DNA of 64,000 bases. Source: Darksidea phi (taxonomy: Eukaryota; Ascomycota; Dothideomycetes; Pleosporales; Lentitheciaceae). A model generated the notes under the pieces. The model ran no database searches, was not told where the DNA came from, and worked only from the letters and a program-made list of their open reading frames with translations. The stretch lies in assembly GCA_030770425.1 (NCBI GenBank), contig JASJFT010000150.1, forward strand, positions 47,397 through 111,396, written 5' to 3'. Shown here in pieces: positions 11,513 through 21,637 of the stretch (its first letter is position 1; each line of letters opens with the position of its first letter). Made by a program: the position numbers and the translations under genes.

Positions 11513-12905
11513 CTACAACTTTGCCATTACCGACGCGCTTCGTATGTCGCACAGTTCTTGTACATCCCCCACGCGCCAGCTCACATCATCCTGACTGGCC
11601 GTACCAAGGGCAGACTTTGTTCTCCTCCACCGCCACCTAGTAATGCTCTGCTGTCCATCTGCAGCACTCAAAAGGTCATGTACCCATCTCCCGACGATAG
11701 GAAACATCTTGAAGCCATGACCGGAGTCACCGGATAGCAGTATGACCGAAGACGAGGTCCGAGGAACATAGTCAACGATGAAATCGGAATCATTCGTGTC
11801 CGCAAACCAACACAGAGACTTCTCTACTAGGGGTCGATCGGCAAGATGCGGTAGTGTCTGGCGGAGCAGTTCACGCATTTTCTTCTCGTCTTCTGGCGGC
11901 ACAAAACGACTTTCGGCCAATAGCTCGGGTGGTTGGGAGACGCCAGTGGAAGGGTTGGTGTTGATATACCCGCCCCCCATCGGACAAAGCTTGAGGAGGT
12001 TCGTCTTGGGGTCCGGCTCGAAGAAGAAACCGAGATCCCGAGCGTACGTTACGGGGATGCCGCGAAGAGCAGACGTCTCGTCGTCGGTAAGATGGACGTG
12101 GGCGACGGACCAGGACTTCGCAGAAACGTGCGAACCTATTTCCGGCACTATCGTCGTAGCTGCTGCGCCCATCGCAACTATGACCAGGGAGGCAGCACGG
12201 AAGTGGCCGCCTTTGGTCCTGATGCCGATGCTTTTCCTGCTCTGACCTGTGCCCTTGTACACAATCTCACTAACACTGCCAACTTTTCCACCAAGGAAGA
12301 AGCGGACTCCATTCGCGCTGGCTGCGCGATATATGCCCTTGAGAGCATTGGCCGAATGCACATAGCCATCATAGCCGTTGAAATAGCCTTTCCAGCCGGG
12401 CAACGCGCCATCGAACTGCCAGCATAACTGTCGGAGCTCGTCCCGTCCGTCTACAGTAGAGACGAAGGGCTTCATATCCGGGTGCTTCTCTGCAGCTGCT
12501 TGGAATCGCCGCATCGTGTCGATGGCTTTCTGGGGCGCTGCTTCAGAGACGCAGTTCAAGAAGCCGACGCGGTGGAAGTGTGGTGCAAAGAGCGGTGTTT
12601 TCCAGGCTTGCATTGCTTCCTGCGCGAGTCAGCTCGTGCACTGCGCGCGTACCTTGAGAATTTTGTGGTGGGTACATGCAGAGGGAATAACGAACAATTG
12701 CAAGATCAGTATAGAAGTCATCTTCATATTCGGCCCGCATTATTTTGTTCAGATCGTTGGCGGCAGACCAGCGTGAGGGGATCTGCTCGTCTCTCTCGAA
12801 GACACTGATGTCTGTGTAGCCACGGTTGGAAAGCTCGAGCGCAGTGGAGAGGCCGAATGCGCCGCCGCCTATTATGGCAATGGGTGAGGATTTTGATGTG
12901 GGCAT
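11513..12905 (-). CDS. Peroxisomal FAD-dependent amine oxidase (sarcosine/fructosyl-amino-acid oxidase family)
   Basis: Flavoenzyme of the DAO/MSOX superfamily. Exons are 12905-12696 and 12619-11513 (intron 12695-12620), giving 438 aa, the normal length of fungal amadoriases. An in-frame ATG at 12932 would add nine residues. The N-terminal FAD fold reads IAIIGGGAFGLSTALELSNRG. Near the C-terminus SLCWFADTNDSDFIVDY carries the Cys that binds FAD covalently in relatives, and LSGDSGHGFKMFPIVG is the conserved flavin/substrate loop. The last three residues, AKL, are a PTS1 signal, so the enzyme should be peroxisomal and make hydrogen peroxide. Candidate substrates from the family are fructosyl-amino acids, N-methyl amino acids, pipecolate and saccharopine; the sequence alone does not choose. 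It ends 60 bp from the end of the regulator gene. Confidence 0.85.
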
Positions 12906-12932
12906 TTTGAATGGCGGTATTTGGGACTGCAT

Positions 12933-13379
12933 GCTGCGTATGTTGTAGTGGCTCCTTCAGGCACTTTAACAATAGCTATAACTACGGCACGTCTACATGC
13001 AGTAGCGGCAGGCGTCGGTGCGGACCCCCACAATCATCAGCAGCGCGATCGCACCAATAACGGGATGATCAGCTGATTTGGTGTTGGCCCGAACTCGGAA
13101 ACCCCATGGTGCATCATCGGGTTGGAAACCGGTGTTCCCGGGAGGATGGCCGCTCCCGCGTACATGTTCGCAAAGGCGACCAATCGCTCTTGCATGGCTT
13201 GTTACGGGTCGTGGGAAGATGCCGACAACAGCCGAACATCTGGGCTGCGAAGAGAAGCAAATCGATAGGATGGGTAATACGCAGGAGACGTGAACAAACA
13301 TGAGTAGACAAGGGATTCGCACTCTCGTCGGGCAAGACACGCATACCTCTGAGGTCACAGACTCTGAAGCTATTTCCCC
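12933..13379. promoter_or_regulatory. Divergent promoter: oxidase / carrier-like gene
   Basis: About 450 bp between two divergent starts inside the proline cluster. A CCAAT box (GACCAATCG) is present near 13180. No coding sequence is supported here. Confidence 0.4.
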
Positions 13380-14359
13380 ATGACTGAGCAGCTTCAATCG
13401 GCGCACATCACTCGAAGTAGGCAACGCAGCACTTTACCAAGGGTACTAGCAGGAGACTTTTCTGCCGCCGCCATATCGGCAACACTCATATCCCCCGTGA
13501 TCACAGCCATAGACAGGTTCGTTGCCGCTCACCATCTCGCCTTCATTCAACTCACAGATTCCGCAGAGCCGTCGTCGAAAATGCAGCCTACAGCAACCGC
13601 TCCCTCCACACACTGTTGAAGTCCTATATACTCTGCTCATTCCGCCATCCTCGCCTCTTCTTCAACGCAAAGCCATTTTTCTATATCTGGACACTTTACG
13701 CAGCTACTTACTCAACCGCAAATGCTGTCGAAAGTATAGGAGATGCGGTGACAGGAGGAGAAGATAAGGTAATGCTTAGTTCAATCACGTTCCTATCGAC
13801 GTGCATTGTAAATGTGCCGCTGGGGGTTTGGAAAGATGTGCGGTTCGTGCAGACATATGGACGATATGCGGCACCCACTGCCGCCGTACATACGCAAACG
13901 ATGAAAAGCGGTGTATCAACTCCTCCCATCCAACGACCCAAGTTTCCTAAAATTGTGGGCGCAACATTCCTCTTCCGCGACGCTATCACCATCTTCGGGT
14001 CCTTCACACTGCCCTCCGCCCTCGCTACCTCCCTTCCCAATTCCTTCTTGACAAATCCTGCAGCGAAGATGGCGGCAGCACAGTTGATCGTGCCGGTGCT
14101 ATCACAAGTTCTGGTCACACCGGTGCATTTGCTAGGGCTGGACCTATATAGTAATCCGAGAATGGCGGGCGCTAGGGTGGGAAGTGGGGAGCGGAGCGAC
14201 AGATTAGGGGATAGGTGGAGTAGGATCAGGAGGAACTTGGGGTCTGCGACCGTGCTTAGGTGTGTGAGGATTGTGCCGGCTTTTGGGGTTGGGGGCATCG
14301 TCAATACGGGGTTGAGGGATTGCTTCAATGGGAAGGTTGAGAAAGCGGTTGCTGGGTAA
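13380..14359 (+). CDS. Uncharacterised fungal protein with three carrier-like Pro motifs
   Basis: Exons are 13380-13516 and 13567-14359, giving 309 aa. I do not recognise a named family, although it resembles ~300-aa uncharacterised proteins of filamentous fungi. Three hydrophobic segments end in a proline-led charged motif: LISPVITAIDRAVVEN (about residues 36-51), VNVPLGVWKDVRF (about 120-130) and LVTPVHLLGLDLY (about 230-245). Their spacing of roughly 90-110 residues, the small residues before each (AGDFSAAAISATL) and the total length are what a degenerate mitochondrial carrier (SLC25) would show. The canonical Px[DE]xx[KR] is not exact in any copy. It is immediately upstream of proline dehydrogenase on the same strand. 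A mitochondrial membrane location is inference. Confidence 0.7.
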
Positions 14360-15042
14360 TTGACGTGAACGGAGGTGCGCAAAAGTAGAAAGTGGACCAT
14401 ATTTGCTCCCAAAGAAACCCTCGGAAGAGTAATATGTTCCCGTAGGTACAATTCTCGCGTTTCCCTGGATTAACTATTCAATATGGACTTATGAAACTAG
14501 CCATCCGCACAGGAGGGTAGCAAAGGTGCTTTTCGCATGCCGTCACTAGAGTTCCAAGTTTTCAGTCCTATCGTATCGTTTACAAACCATACACATGCAC
14601 TATTGGCACGGGTAGATCAGCGTTGAGCCGACGAAAACCGTGTGCTCCTCTGCATTATATTAGCATACATATGACCTCAATGATGCTTCGATCCGCCAGT
14701 CGCGAACGCGAAAATTCTGGATAGTATTTCCAGATCCGTCCCTTGTTTGATGTAGCCGACACTAGGAATGTCCAGATAAGCGTCTGCTTGCGAATCGGCA
14801 GGCTATCCGGCGAGCGCAAAGTAGTCGCGGGATCCACGGGATCGATGCAGCCCCACGTTTTGGTACTTGATGCGGGGCTATTGGCCGTTATCAATTACCA
14901 AAGTGGTCATTATGATGTGAATATGTAGAACACGATAAGTCTTGCTCGGTAACATATGCATCTGGGCTACGCATCTTCTATGTTTTTCATCTTTCGCACT
15001 TGAATTTGCAAACAGCAGCCTCACTGACTTCACTGAATCGTC
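14360..15042. other. Intergenic region upstream of proline dehydrogenase
   Basis: About 680 bp between two same-strand genes. It should hold the terminator of the carrier-like gene and the promoter of proline dehydrogenase. Only short frames without convincing starts occur; I see no gene. Confidence 0.5.
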
Positions 15043-16555
15043 ATGCAAACCACACATCTCCGCAGTAAGGTGTCAGCAAGGATAGTGGGTGTGTTCCATA
15101 GCAGCATTCCCAGCGTCGGATTTCAAGTTCGACGGTCCTCGACTGTGACGGCTCAAGGAAAGGGTGACGGGACGACCAACACGAGAATGAAATCGATGGC
15201 GCCCCTCTCTTCACAGTTTCCCCTCTCTATCATGCCCACGAGCATGCTTCTCAGATCTCTATTCATTGCTACCGTATCTTCAAATCGTTTGCTTCTTATA
15301 CCATCGCTTCGCCTCCTCGCCTTCTTCGACAAACCTGATAGGAGCTTTCTCTTCAACGTGGACCGGAATCCGGTACTCCATGCCTTATTAAAGAAGACTG
15401 TATACAACCAATTCTGTGCGGGAGAGACTTTGGAAGAGACGAGCGCATGCGTTCGACGACTGAAAGACTTGGGCTTTAGGGGGGTGATCCTTACGTATGC
15501 AAAAGAGCTGGTCCATGACCGCAATACTGCTGCTCCGTATCCAGAAGACAATTTAGAAGTGTCACAGGGAGAGAAAATGACATCGAACCGCGATGCCGTC
15601 ATCGAGGAGTGGCGGGCGGGTACTTTAAAGACCGTCGACCTAATCGAGAGAGGTGATATTCTTGCTATCAAGTGCGTCATGTTTCCATTTTTTTTTAAAA
15701 AAAAAATATCAAGCGTCGTTTGCGAGCTTTCAAACAAATCTGACATTTCCTAGAATGTCCGGAGCCGGGCCCGCAGTCACAAATGCCTTCACCAAAGGCA
15801 CACCGCCTCCACAGCAATTCAGCGACGCGCTTGATGAAATTGCTACCAAGTGTAAGGAACGTGGTGTCCAGATCATTGTCGATGCGGAGTCTCAGCAATT
15901 CCAGTCAGGCATCAACGATGTCAGTCTTGAACTCATGCGCAAATTCAACCGCGAGAAAAAGGTCACAATCTATAACACCTACCAAGCGTATCTCAAAAAA
16001 ACACCGGCTAGGATCAAGCAACATCTCTCAGAGGCAGAGAAGGATGGCTTTACGATGGGCTTGAAACTGGTGAGGGGAGCTTATATGCTCTCCGACGACA
16101 GGTCCTTGATCCATGACACAAAGCAAGACACAGACAACGCATACAACAGTATCGCCCATGGAATCCTTTCCCAGCAGTACGGAGATTTCGGCAACTCACG
16201 ACCGTTTCCCGCTCTCAACCTCTTCCTCGCTTCCCACAACCGCGAAAGCGTGCTCTCAGCGCAGAGACTGCACCAACAGCGCATCAAGTCAGGTCTGCCA
16301 ACTGTGCCGGTGGCGTTTGGACAGCTGCACGGTATGTCGGATGAGGTTAGCTTTTCGTTATTGCGGGAGACAGGAGAGGATGGGAAGAGCCCGGATGTGT
16401 TCAAGTGCTCGACATGGGGGAGTATGGGGGAGTGTATTGGGTATTTGGTGAGGCGTGCGGTGGAGAACAGAGATGCCGTCTTGCGAACTAGGGATGAGTT
16501 TATGGCGTTGAGAAGTGAGTTTAGGCGAAGAGTGATGTCGCCTTTCTCGAAGTAG
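15043..16555 (+). CDS. Proline dehydrogenase (proline oxidase), mitochondrial
   Basis: First step of proline catabolism: FAD-dependent oxidation of L-proline to P5C, with electrons passed to ubiquinone at the inner mitochondrial membrane (A. nidulans PrnD, yeast Put1). Exons are 15043-15671 and 15754-16555, giving 476 aa. The N-terminal ~40 residues are basic and Ser-rich, a mitochondrial presequence. PRODH-barrel landmarks are GFRGVILTYAKE, IIVDAES, YNTYQAYL, GLKLVRGAYM, LFLASHN, FGQLHGMSDE and YLVRRAVENRD, all in order. The 82-nt intron contains a T-run followed by an A-run (about 15690-15709) and restores the conserved AIKMSGAGP. No key block is missing, so the enzyme should be active. Part of the proline cluster. 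Confidence 0.95.
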
Positions 16556-16923
16556 ATCGTTCAACCGTGGCATCTAAAAACGGGTTGTTTTGATAGCGAG
16601 TTCCGACCTGTGCATATATCGTCATGGTGCATTCGTCGCCCAGAATCAATCTTTAACTTCAAAAACGCGGATATTGAAGAATTCCTCGGACTGTGATGGT
16701 CGCTATGCTGGTATAGCCTCGGCGGTATGCGACGCAATGGGCCTAGAGGACGGATTTGTCGTGTTTTGGTCCAATCAGGCATAGTGTCTAGCGGGTGGCA
16801 TGCCGAGCGATACCGGGACGAGATCCCGAGACGTTATCAACGTGCAGCATCGCTAATTCCCAATCCTATTGACATGTACAATGGAAAGCCGTGCAACGGA
16901 CGCATGGGTAATAAAGATTCAAC
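16556..16923. other. Intergenic region, proline dehydrogenase to P5C reductase
   Basis: 370 bp between two same-strand genes. No coding sequence is supported. The P5C reductase promoter must lie here unless transcription reads through. Confidence 0.5.
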
Positions 16924-17880
16924 ATGTCTAGCCATACTCTTTGCATTTTAGGTTGCGGTGAGCTCTTACGATTGCTACTGCTAAGCCTGGACTGACATTC
17001 AACGTCAGGCAACCTAGGAACGGCGATCTTGAAAAGCCTTATCACGGCGTCCGGTGACGAAGTGACCGCAAAGTTTGACCGATTCATTGCTTGTGTTCAC
17101 GGTAAAGCCTCCGAGGAAAGACTGGCCGACCAATTCAAGGACCAAAAAAATGCCGGCAAACTCACCATCTCACGAAGCGACAACGTCAAAGCAGCACAAG
17201 ACTCTAGCATTGTAATTCTGGCGGTCGATCCGTCCGACGTCAAATCAGTCTTTTCGCAAGTGGGGTTGGCACAAGCGCTTAGAAAGAAACTCCTCATCAG
17301 CGTTGCTGCGGGCTGGACGCGGAACAGCCTCGAGAGCTTCGTGTCTTCAGACACCTACTCGGAGAGAACATGGGTTATCCGCACTTTGCCTAACATCGCC
17401 GCGCATGTCTCGGAATCCCTCACAGCTATCGAGGACCCACACCCAAACACCCCCGCCCATTACCTCTCCATCACCGAATCCATCTTCAATCAAATAGGCC
17501 AAACAGTCCGCATCGCCCCACGCCTGATGAACGCAACAACAGCAGTAGGCGGCTCGACGCCAGCCATGTTCGCTGTGATCTGCGATGCGTTGATCGACGC
17601 CGCAGTCGCTGTGGGCGTTCCCCGAGGCTCTGCGCAAGTCATGATTTACCAAAGTATGAAGGGTACAGCGGAGATGCTGCGAAGTGGTATGCACCCGGGG
17701 ATCCTGAAGGACCTGGGAACGAGTCCAGAAGGGTGTACGATTGGAGGCTTGATGGTTATGGAGGAGGCGGGCGTGAGGGGCAGTTTGGGGAGGGCTCTGA
17801 GGGAGGCGGTCACAATTGCAAGGCTAATGGGTGGCGGAGATGGGGGGTTGCATGTTAATGATACGCGGAAAACTATGTAG
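16924..17880 (+). CDS. Pyrroline-5-carboxylate reductase family protein
   Basis: NAD(P)H-dependent reduction of P5C to proline, normally the last step of proline synthesis (Pro3/ProC). Exons are 16924-16957 and 17009-17880, giving 301 aa. Intron 1 splits the Rossmann motif: exon 1 gives MSSHTLCILGCG and exon 2 NLGTAILKSL, so GCGNLG is restored. Further landmarks are VILAVDP, RTLPNIAAHV, the substrate helix ATTAVGGSTPAMFAV (usual form has a Gly-Ser-Gly-Pro-Ala; here GGSTPA), and HPGILKDLGTSPEGCTIGGL. It lies 370 bp downstream of proline dehydrogenase on the same strand, which is odd because the two enzymes run opposite reactions. It may be a paralogue acting on a related cyclic imine. Confidence 0.9.
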
Positions 17881-17929
17881 TAGCTAGGTGGTTGCAACCA
17901 TTACCGTAGCAATCCGAGGTGATCAGGAC

Positions 17930-18600
17930 GCGTGATTCATAGAACGAGTTTCAGACGCGCACGTTATCGGTACCGAAATTAATGTGAGAGTGCTCAGCTA
18001 GGTTGTCAAGACTAGATTACAGTAGGTAGCGTAGAAATTAGAAGATATACTCATGAATAGATAGTAGTATTCTAGTATAGACGAGTATACTATAGTTATA
18101 TCAACTTCTAGTTATAACAGGTCTATCTCTCTTCTAAAAGCAGTTAAACGATAAACTTCTTATAACGCATTGGCTTCCTATTACAAAGGATAATGAACCC
18201 TTGTAATAACAGCGAGGTTAGATTATCTATACATTCTTACTATCTTTTCGTATATCTATCTTAGTATGCTACCGAAAGGGGAGAAGATGTAATTAAATAG
18301 GATATCCCTAACAGCCTAAGCAGAGTATTATTATTTTTTTTGCCATGTTCTATGAGCTATGTATTCAGTCGGAAAAGAAATTATTATTATAGTTTGTGTC
18401 GTATTTATATATTTTGTTTTTGGGGTTAAAGGAATATTTCTTCGTTTTACAGTTCGGTCGAAAGACGCGAATTTATTCGGAAAATCACTACGGTCGGTAC
18501 TACACATCAATTCTATCCAGTGTCACGTAGAACAATTCTAGCAGTCCTAAATATATATCGTAACCTTCAAAAATGTAAGAAAGAGTATTATATTATAGTT
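17930..18600. repeat. AT-rich, TA-dense island (RIP-like relic)
   Basis: Base composition shifts sharply after the P5C reductase gene: the stretch is rich in A/T and in TA dinucleotides (for example TAGTATAGACGAGTATACTA), with almost no open frames. This is what repeat-induced point mutation leaves of a transposable element in Pezizomycotina. I cannot identify the original element and no terminal repeats are obvious. Confidence 0.5.
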
Positions 18601-19232
18601 AATCGCTAAACCCGCCATGCTTGAGGTGGGTCGGAAGACGCCTCCAAGGAACTTGATCGTCTTGTACCGCTCCTGGGTTATATCCACTAGGAACGTTATG
18701 CAGATCAGACTCGAGTTACCGAATTTATATACATGTTCGAGTAGTATCAGAAGGAAGGCCGGATACACCGGAACGATTCGCAGTACTGTCAATACCGTCA
18801 TGTGCGTCTCTGCAACTTTCATCGTAGATACAAGACCACCCATCTCCTCCACCCACTTGTATAGGCTATATAGTCCGAAGAGTTACTCTACCGCACTGAC
18901 CCAAGGACACTAGATGCTGCTCCCAGTCTAGCTGCTCCCGCGGCCGGACGTAACATTAGGCAGGGCGACACCAGCACACTAAATAAACAAGGGGGTTAGA
19001 CCCAGTTCTATATCGTTCGGAGCGAGGCCCGCAGCCGTAGCGGCAAACCGTCAGACGGTCTCCCAGCCGGGCACAACGAATCACTCAGCCCAACTACCCC
19101 CTGCAGGACAGAGCATCATCATGTTATATCTTTCATATCCCTTATCCTACACCACTTACGTTACATTCACCTTACGCACGCTCGAAAAGACATGTACATG
19201 ATACCTCACCCTACACCTACAGCGCCCTTGCT
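18601..19232. other. Mosaic non-coding segment between the AT-rich island and the E2 gene
   Basis: Composition returns towards the genome average here but no gene is supported. Minus-strand frames near 18600-18850 encode a hydrophobic peptide without homologues I recognise and with no splice partners. Likely a further piece of degraded repeat plus the E2 gene's 3' region. Confidence 0.35.
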
Positions 19233-20868
19233 TTAGCCTAGAAGCATCTTCCTAGGGTCCTCGATGAACTCTTTGACCTTGACCAGGAAGGTGACGGCTT
19301 CCCTCCCGTCGAGTAGACGGTGATCGTACGTCAGAGCGAGGTACATCATCGGTCGAATCACAATCTCGCCATTTACAACGACGGCCTTGTCCTTGATCGC
19401 ATGCAGACCGAGGACAGCTGTCTGCGGTAAATTGATGATAGGTGTGCCCATCAAGCTACCAAAGACGCCGCCGTTGCTGATAGTGAAAGTTCCGCCAGCC
19501 ATGTCCTCAATGGTGAGCTTGTTGTCTCTCGCCTTCTTTCCGAGCTCCGCGATCGACTTCTCTATACCGACCAGATCCATAGACTCAGCGTTACGCACGA
19601 CGGGGGTAACGAGTCCTTTCTCGGTAGCGACGGCAACGGAGATGTCAACGTAGTCGCGGTAAACGATAGTGTCGCCGCCCTTGGGTCCCTCGATGGAAGC
19701 ATTGACGGCAGGAACTTGCTTCATGGCAAGAACGCATGCGCGGGAGAAAGCAGACATGAAGCCAAGCTTGACGCCCTGTGTCTTGAGAATCTCGTCCTTG
19801 TAAAGCTTGCGGAACTCCATGATGGACGACATGTCGACTTCGTTGAAGGTAGTGAGGGCGGCGGCCGTGTTCTGCGACTGCTTGAGGCGCTCGGCAATGC
19901 GTAGTCGCATGCGGTTCATCTTCACACGGCGCTCTTCACGGTTTCCTGGCGCTGAAGTGGATTTTGGCTCAGACTCCTGGGGCTTCTGCTCCTTTGGTGG
20001 GGACGGCTTTTGCGGCGGAGGCGCAGGTTTTGACCCCTGCTTCGACTCCTGCTTGGGCGGCGCCGGTTTCGACTCTTCCTGAGGCGGCTCAGGTGCCTCC
20101 TTCTGCTGTTCCTGCTGGCCCTCCGGTTGCGACGTGGACTTCTGCTCTTTCGGCGCGCTCTCTTTGGGACCCTCCTTGGCCTCCTTCTTGCCGCCCGACG
20201 AAGGCTCGCCTCCGGCATCCAGCTTCACAAGGTCTTGCCCGACAGTCACGGTGTCCTCCTCATTAACCAGGAACTCCTTAATAGTACCGGCCTCGGGCGC
20301 GTTTACCGAGACGTCGATCTGCATATGATGAGCTCATATTGGGCAGGAGATGCTGTGCCGCGTACCTTGTCCGTCTCGATAGTGGCAATCTCCTCGTCCT
20401 GCTCCACATAGTCGCCGACCTCTATGACATGTTAGCGCAGGCCGTATCTTGCGGTAGACAGTGCTCACGTTTCGACCATTGCTTTAGCGTTCCCTCTGTA
20501 ATCGACTCGGCCATCTGCGGCACTTTGACGACGGTCTCGGCTGTTGTACAAATCAGTCGCCCTTCAGTATCATAGTAGACATGTAAGCGCACCATAGCTG
20601 CGCGACTGCGAGACGAGAGCAATGCGGTTCCGCGGCAGCTGTCCAGGCCGTCTGTATACGATTAGCGTTACATCCAAACCGCCAATGGCTCCACTCACTT
20701 TGAGGCCTGGCTCAGGAGGCCGGAAGACGTCGCTCTCGATACGGCAGAAAAGCTGCGCGCAGCACTGCTTGCGGCGAGCCGGGCAGTTCTTGAGGATGCG
20801 CGGAGCAGCGGCGTCGATCGCAGAGGGGCAGAAGCCGCTAGACGGCGGAGACACTGCTGGCCGGACAT
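19233..20868 (-). CDS. Dihydrolipoamide succinyltransferase (E2 of 2-oxoglutarate dehydrogenase)
   Basis: Core enzyme of the TCA-cycle 2-oxoglutarate dehydrogenase complex (yeast Kgd2). Five exons: 20868-20699, 20651-20593, 20540-20469, 20421-20366 and 20318-19233, giving 480 aa. Exons 1-2 encode a ~75-residue Arg/Ser/Ala-rich mitochondrial presequence. The lipoyl domain follows ([18 protein letters not shown] ... [10 protein letters not shown]), with the lipoylated Lys at about residue 119. A long Pro/Lys/Glu/Gln linker (about 155-250) replaces any E3-binding domain, as in E2o. The C-terminal catalytic domain has the His at about 452 in the [10 protein letters not shown] motif. The gene is divergent from the complex I subunit gene with a 254-bp shared promoter. 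Confidence 0.96.
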
Positions 20869-21122
20869 TGGGAGATGGGGGATGGCGAGGGAAAAGGTGC
20901 GCTGAGGGAATTGAGTGATTGATTGATCGATCGAGATTGAGAAAGCTCCGCTTTCTATCCTGTAACCGGCGGCCTACGCAACCGTGCACGAAGCCAAGCC
21001 CTCGGACGTTGAGCCACAGCGGCCATCGTTGCTTCAACAACGCCAGCCATTGCGACGTCGCGAGTGGCACCCCGACCACGAAACAGAAGGCATACATTCC
21101 CGCCGCTGCGTCCGTCATCGCC
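20869..21122. promoter_or_regulatory. Bidirectional promoter, E2o / NDUFB9
   Basis: 254 bp separate the start codons of two divergent mitochondrial energy-metabolism genes. A shared promoter and co-expression are likely but not shown by the sequence. Confidence 0.45.
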
Positions 21123-21637
21123 ATGAGCTCCAAGACAGCCGTCCTGTGCGTCCCACCCGCTGCGCGCCACTGCCTCTACACGCCGCGAACATCGCTAACC
21201 TGCTGCAGTCGTCTCTACCGGCGCTCGCTGAAGCTCTCCCTCGACTGGGCCGTCCACCGATATCTCTGGCGTGGCCAGGCCATGTACCTCCGCTCGCTGT
21301 TCGAGGCCAACAAGGACGTCAAGGAGCCGCGCCGGCAACGAGTACGATACCAACACACACACCCAAGATAAGGGACACGGCTAACGCAGGCCAGGAACTG
21401 ATCAAAGAGACGGAACTGCTGCTGGAGAAGTGGAAGCATCCCGATCCATACCGCCCACCGACGGCACCTGGAGGTGAGTCCAATATGCAACCGGAAACGC
21501 GGCCGGTTCTGCAGACTGACAACCACAGGCTCTAAGTACGAGCGTAACCTGCCGGCCCCAATTTTGGACCGTGAGTGCCCCCTCCCCCCTCACGTCTATT
21601 GCTAACTGTCACAGCTCCACCCAAGATGATTTTGTAG
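21123..21637 (+). CDS. Complex I accessory subunit NDUFB9 (B22, LYR family)
   Basis: Small LYR-motif accessory subunit of mitochondrial NADH:ubiquinone oxidoreductase. Five short exons (21123-21145, 21209-21341, 21395-21473, 21529-21570, 21615-21637) join to 99 aa. The LYR motif is RLYRRSLKLSLDW, created by splicing exon 1 to exon 2. It is followed by RYLWRGQAMYLRSLFEAN, then EKWKHPDPYRPPTAPGGSKY and a C-terminus ending PPPKMIL, all diagnostic for fungal B22/NDUFB9. Reading frames alone do not reveal this gene because no exon exceeds 133 nt. The acceptor of exon 3 (CCAG at 21391-21394) was chosen because the upstream GCAG would put a stop in frame. Confidence 0.9.

Noticed and set aside
18547..18852. 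Hydrophobic minus-strand frame near the AT-rich island
   Set aside because: No homology I recognise and no splice partners. It lies in mosaic, repeat-like sequence, so it was not called a gene.
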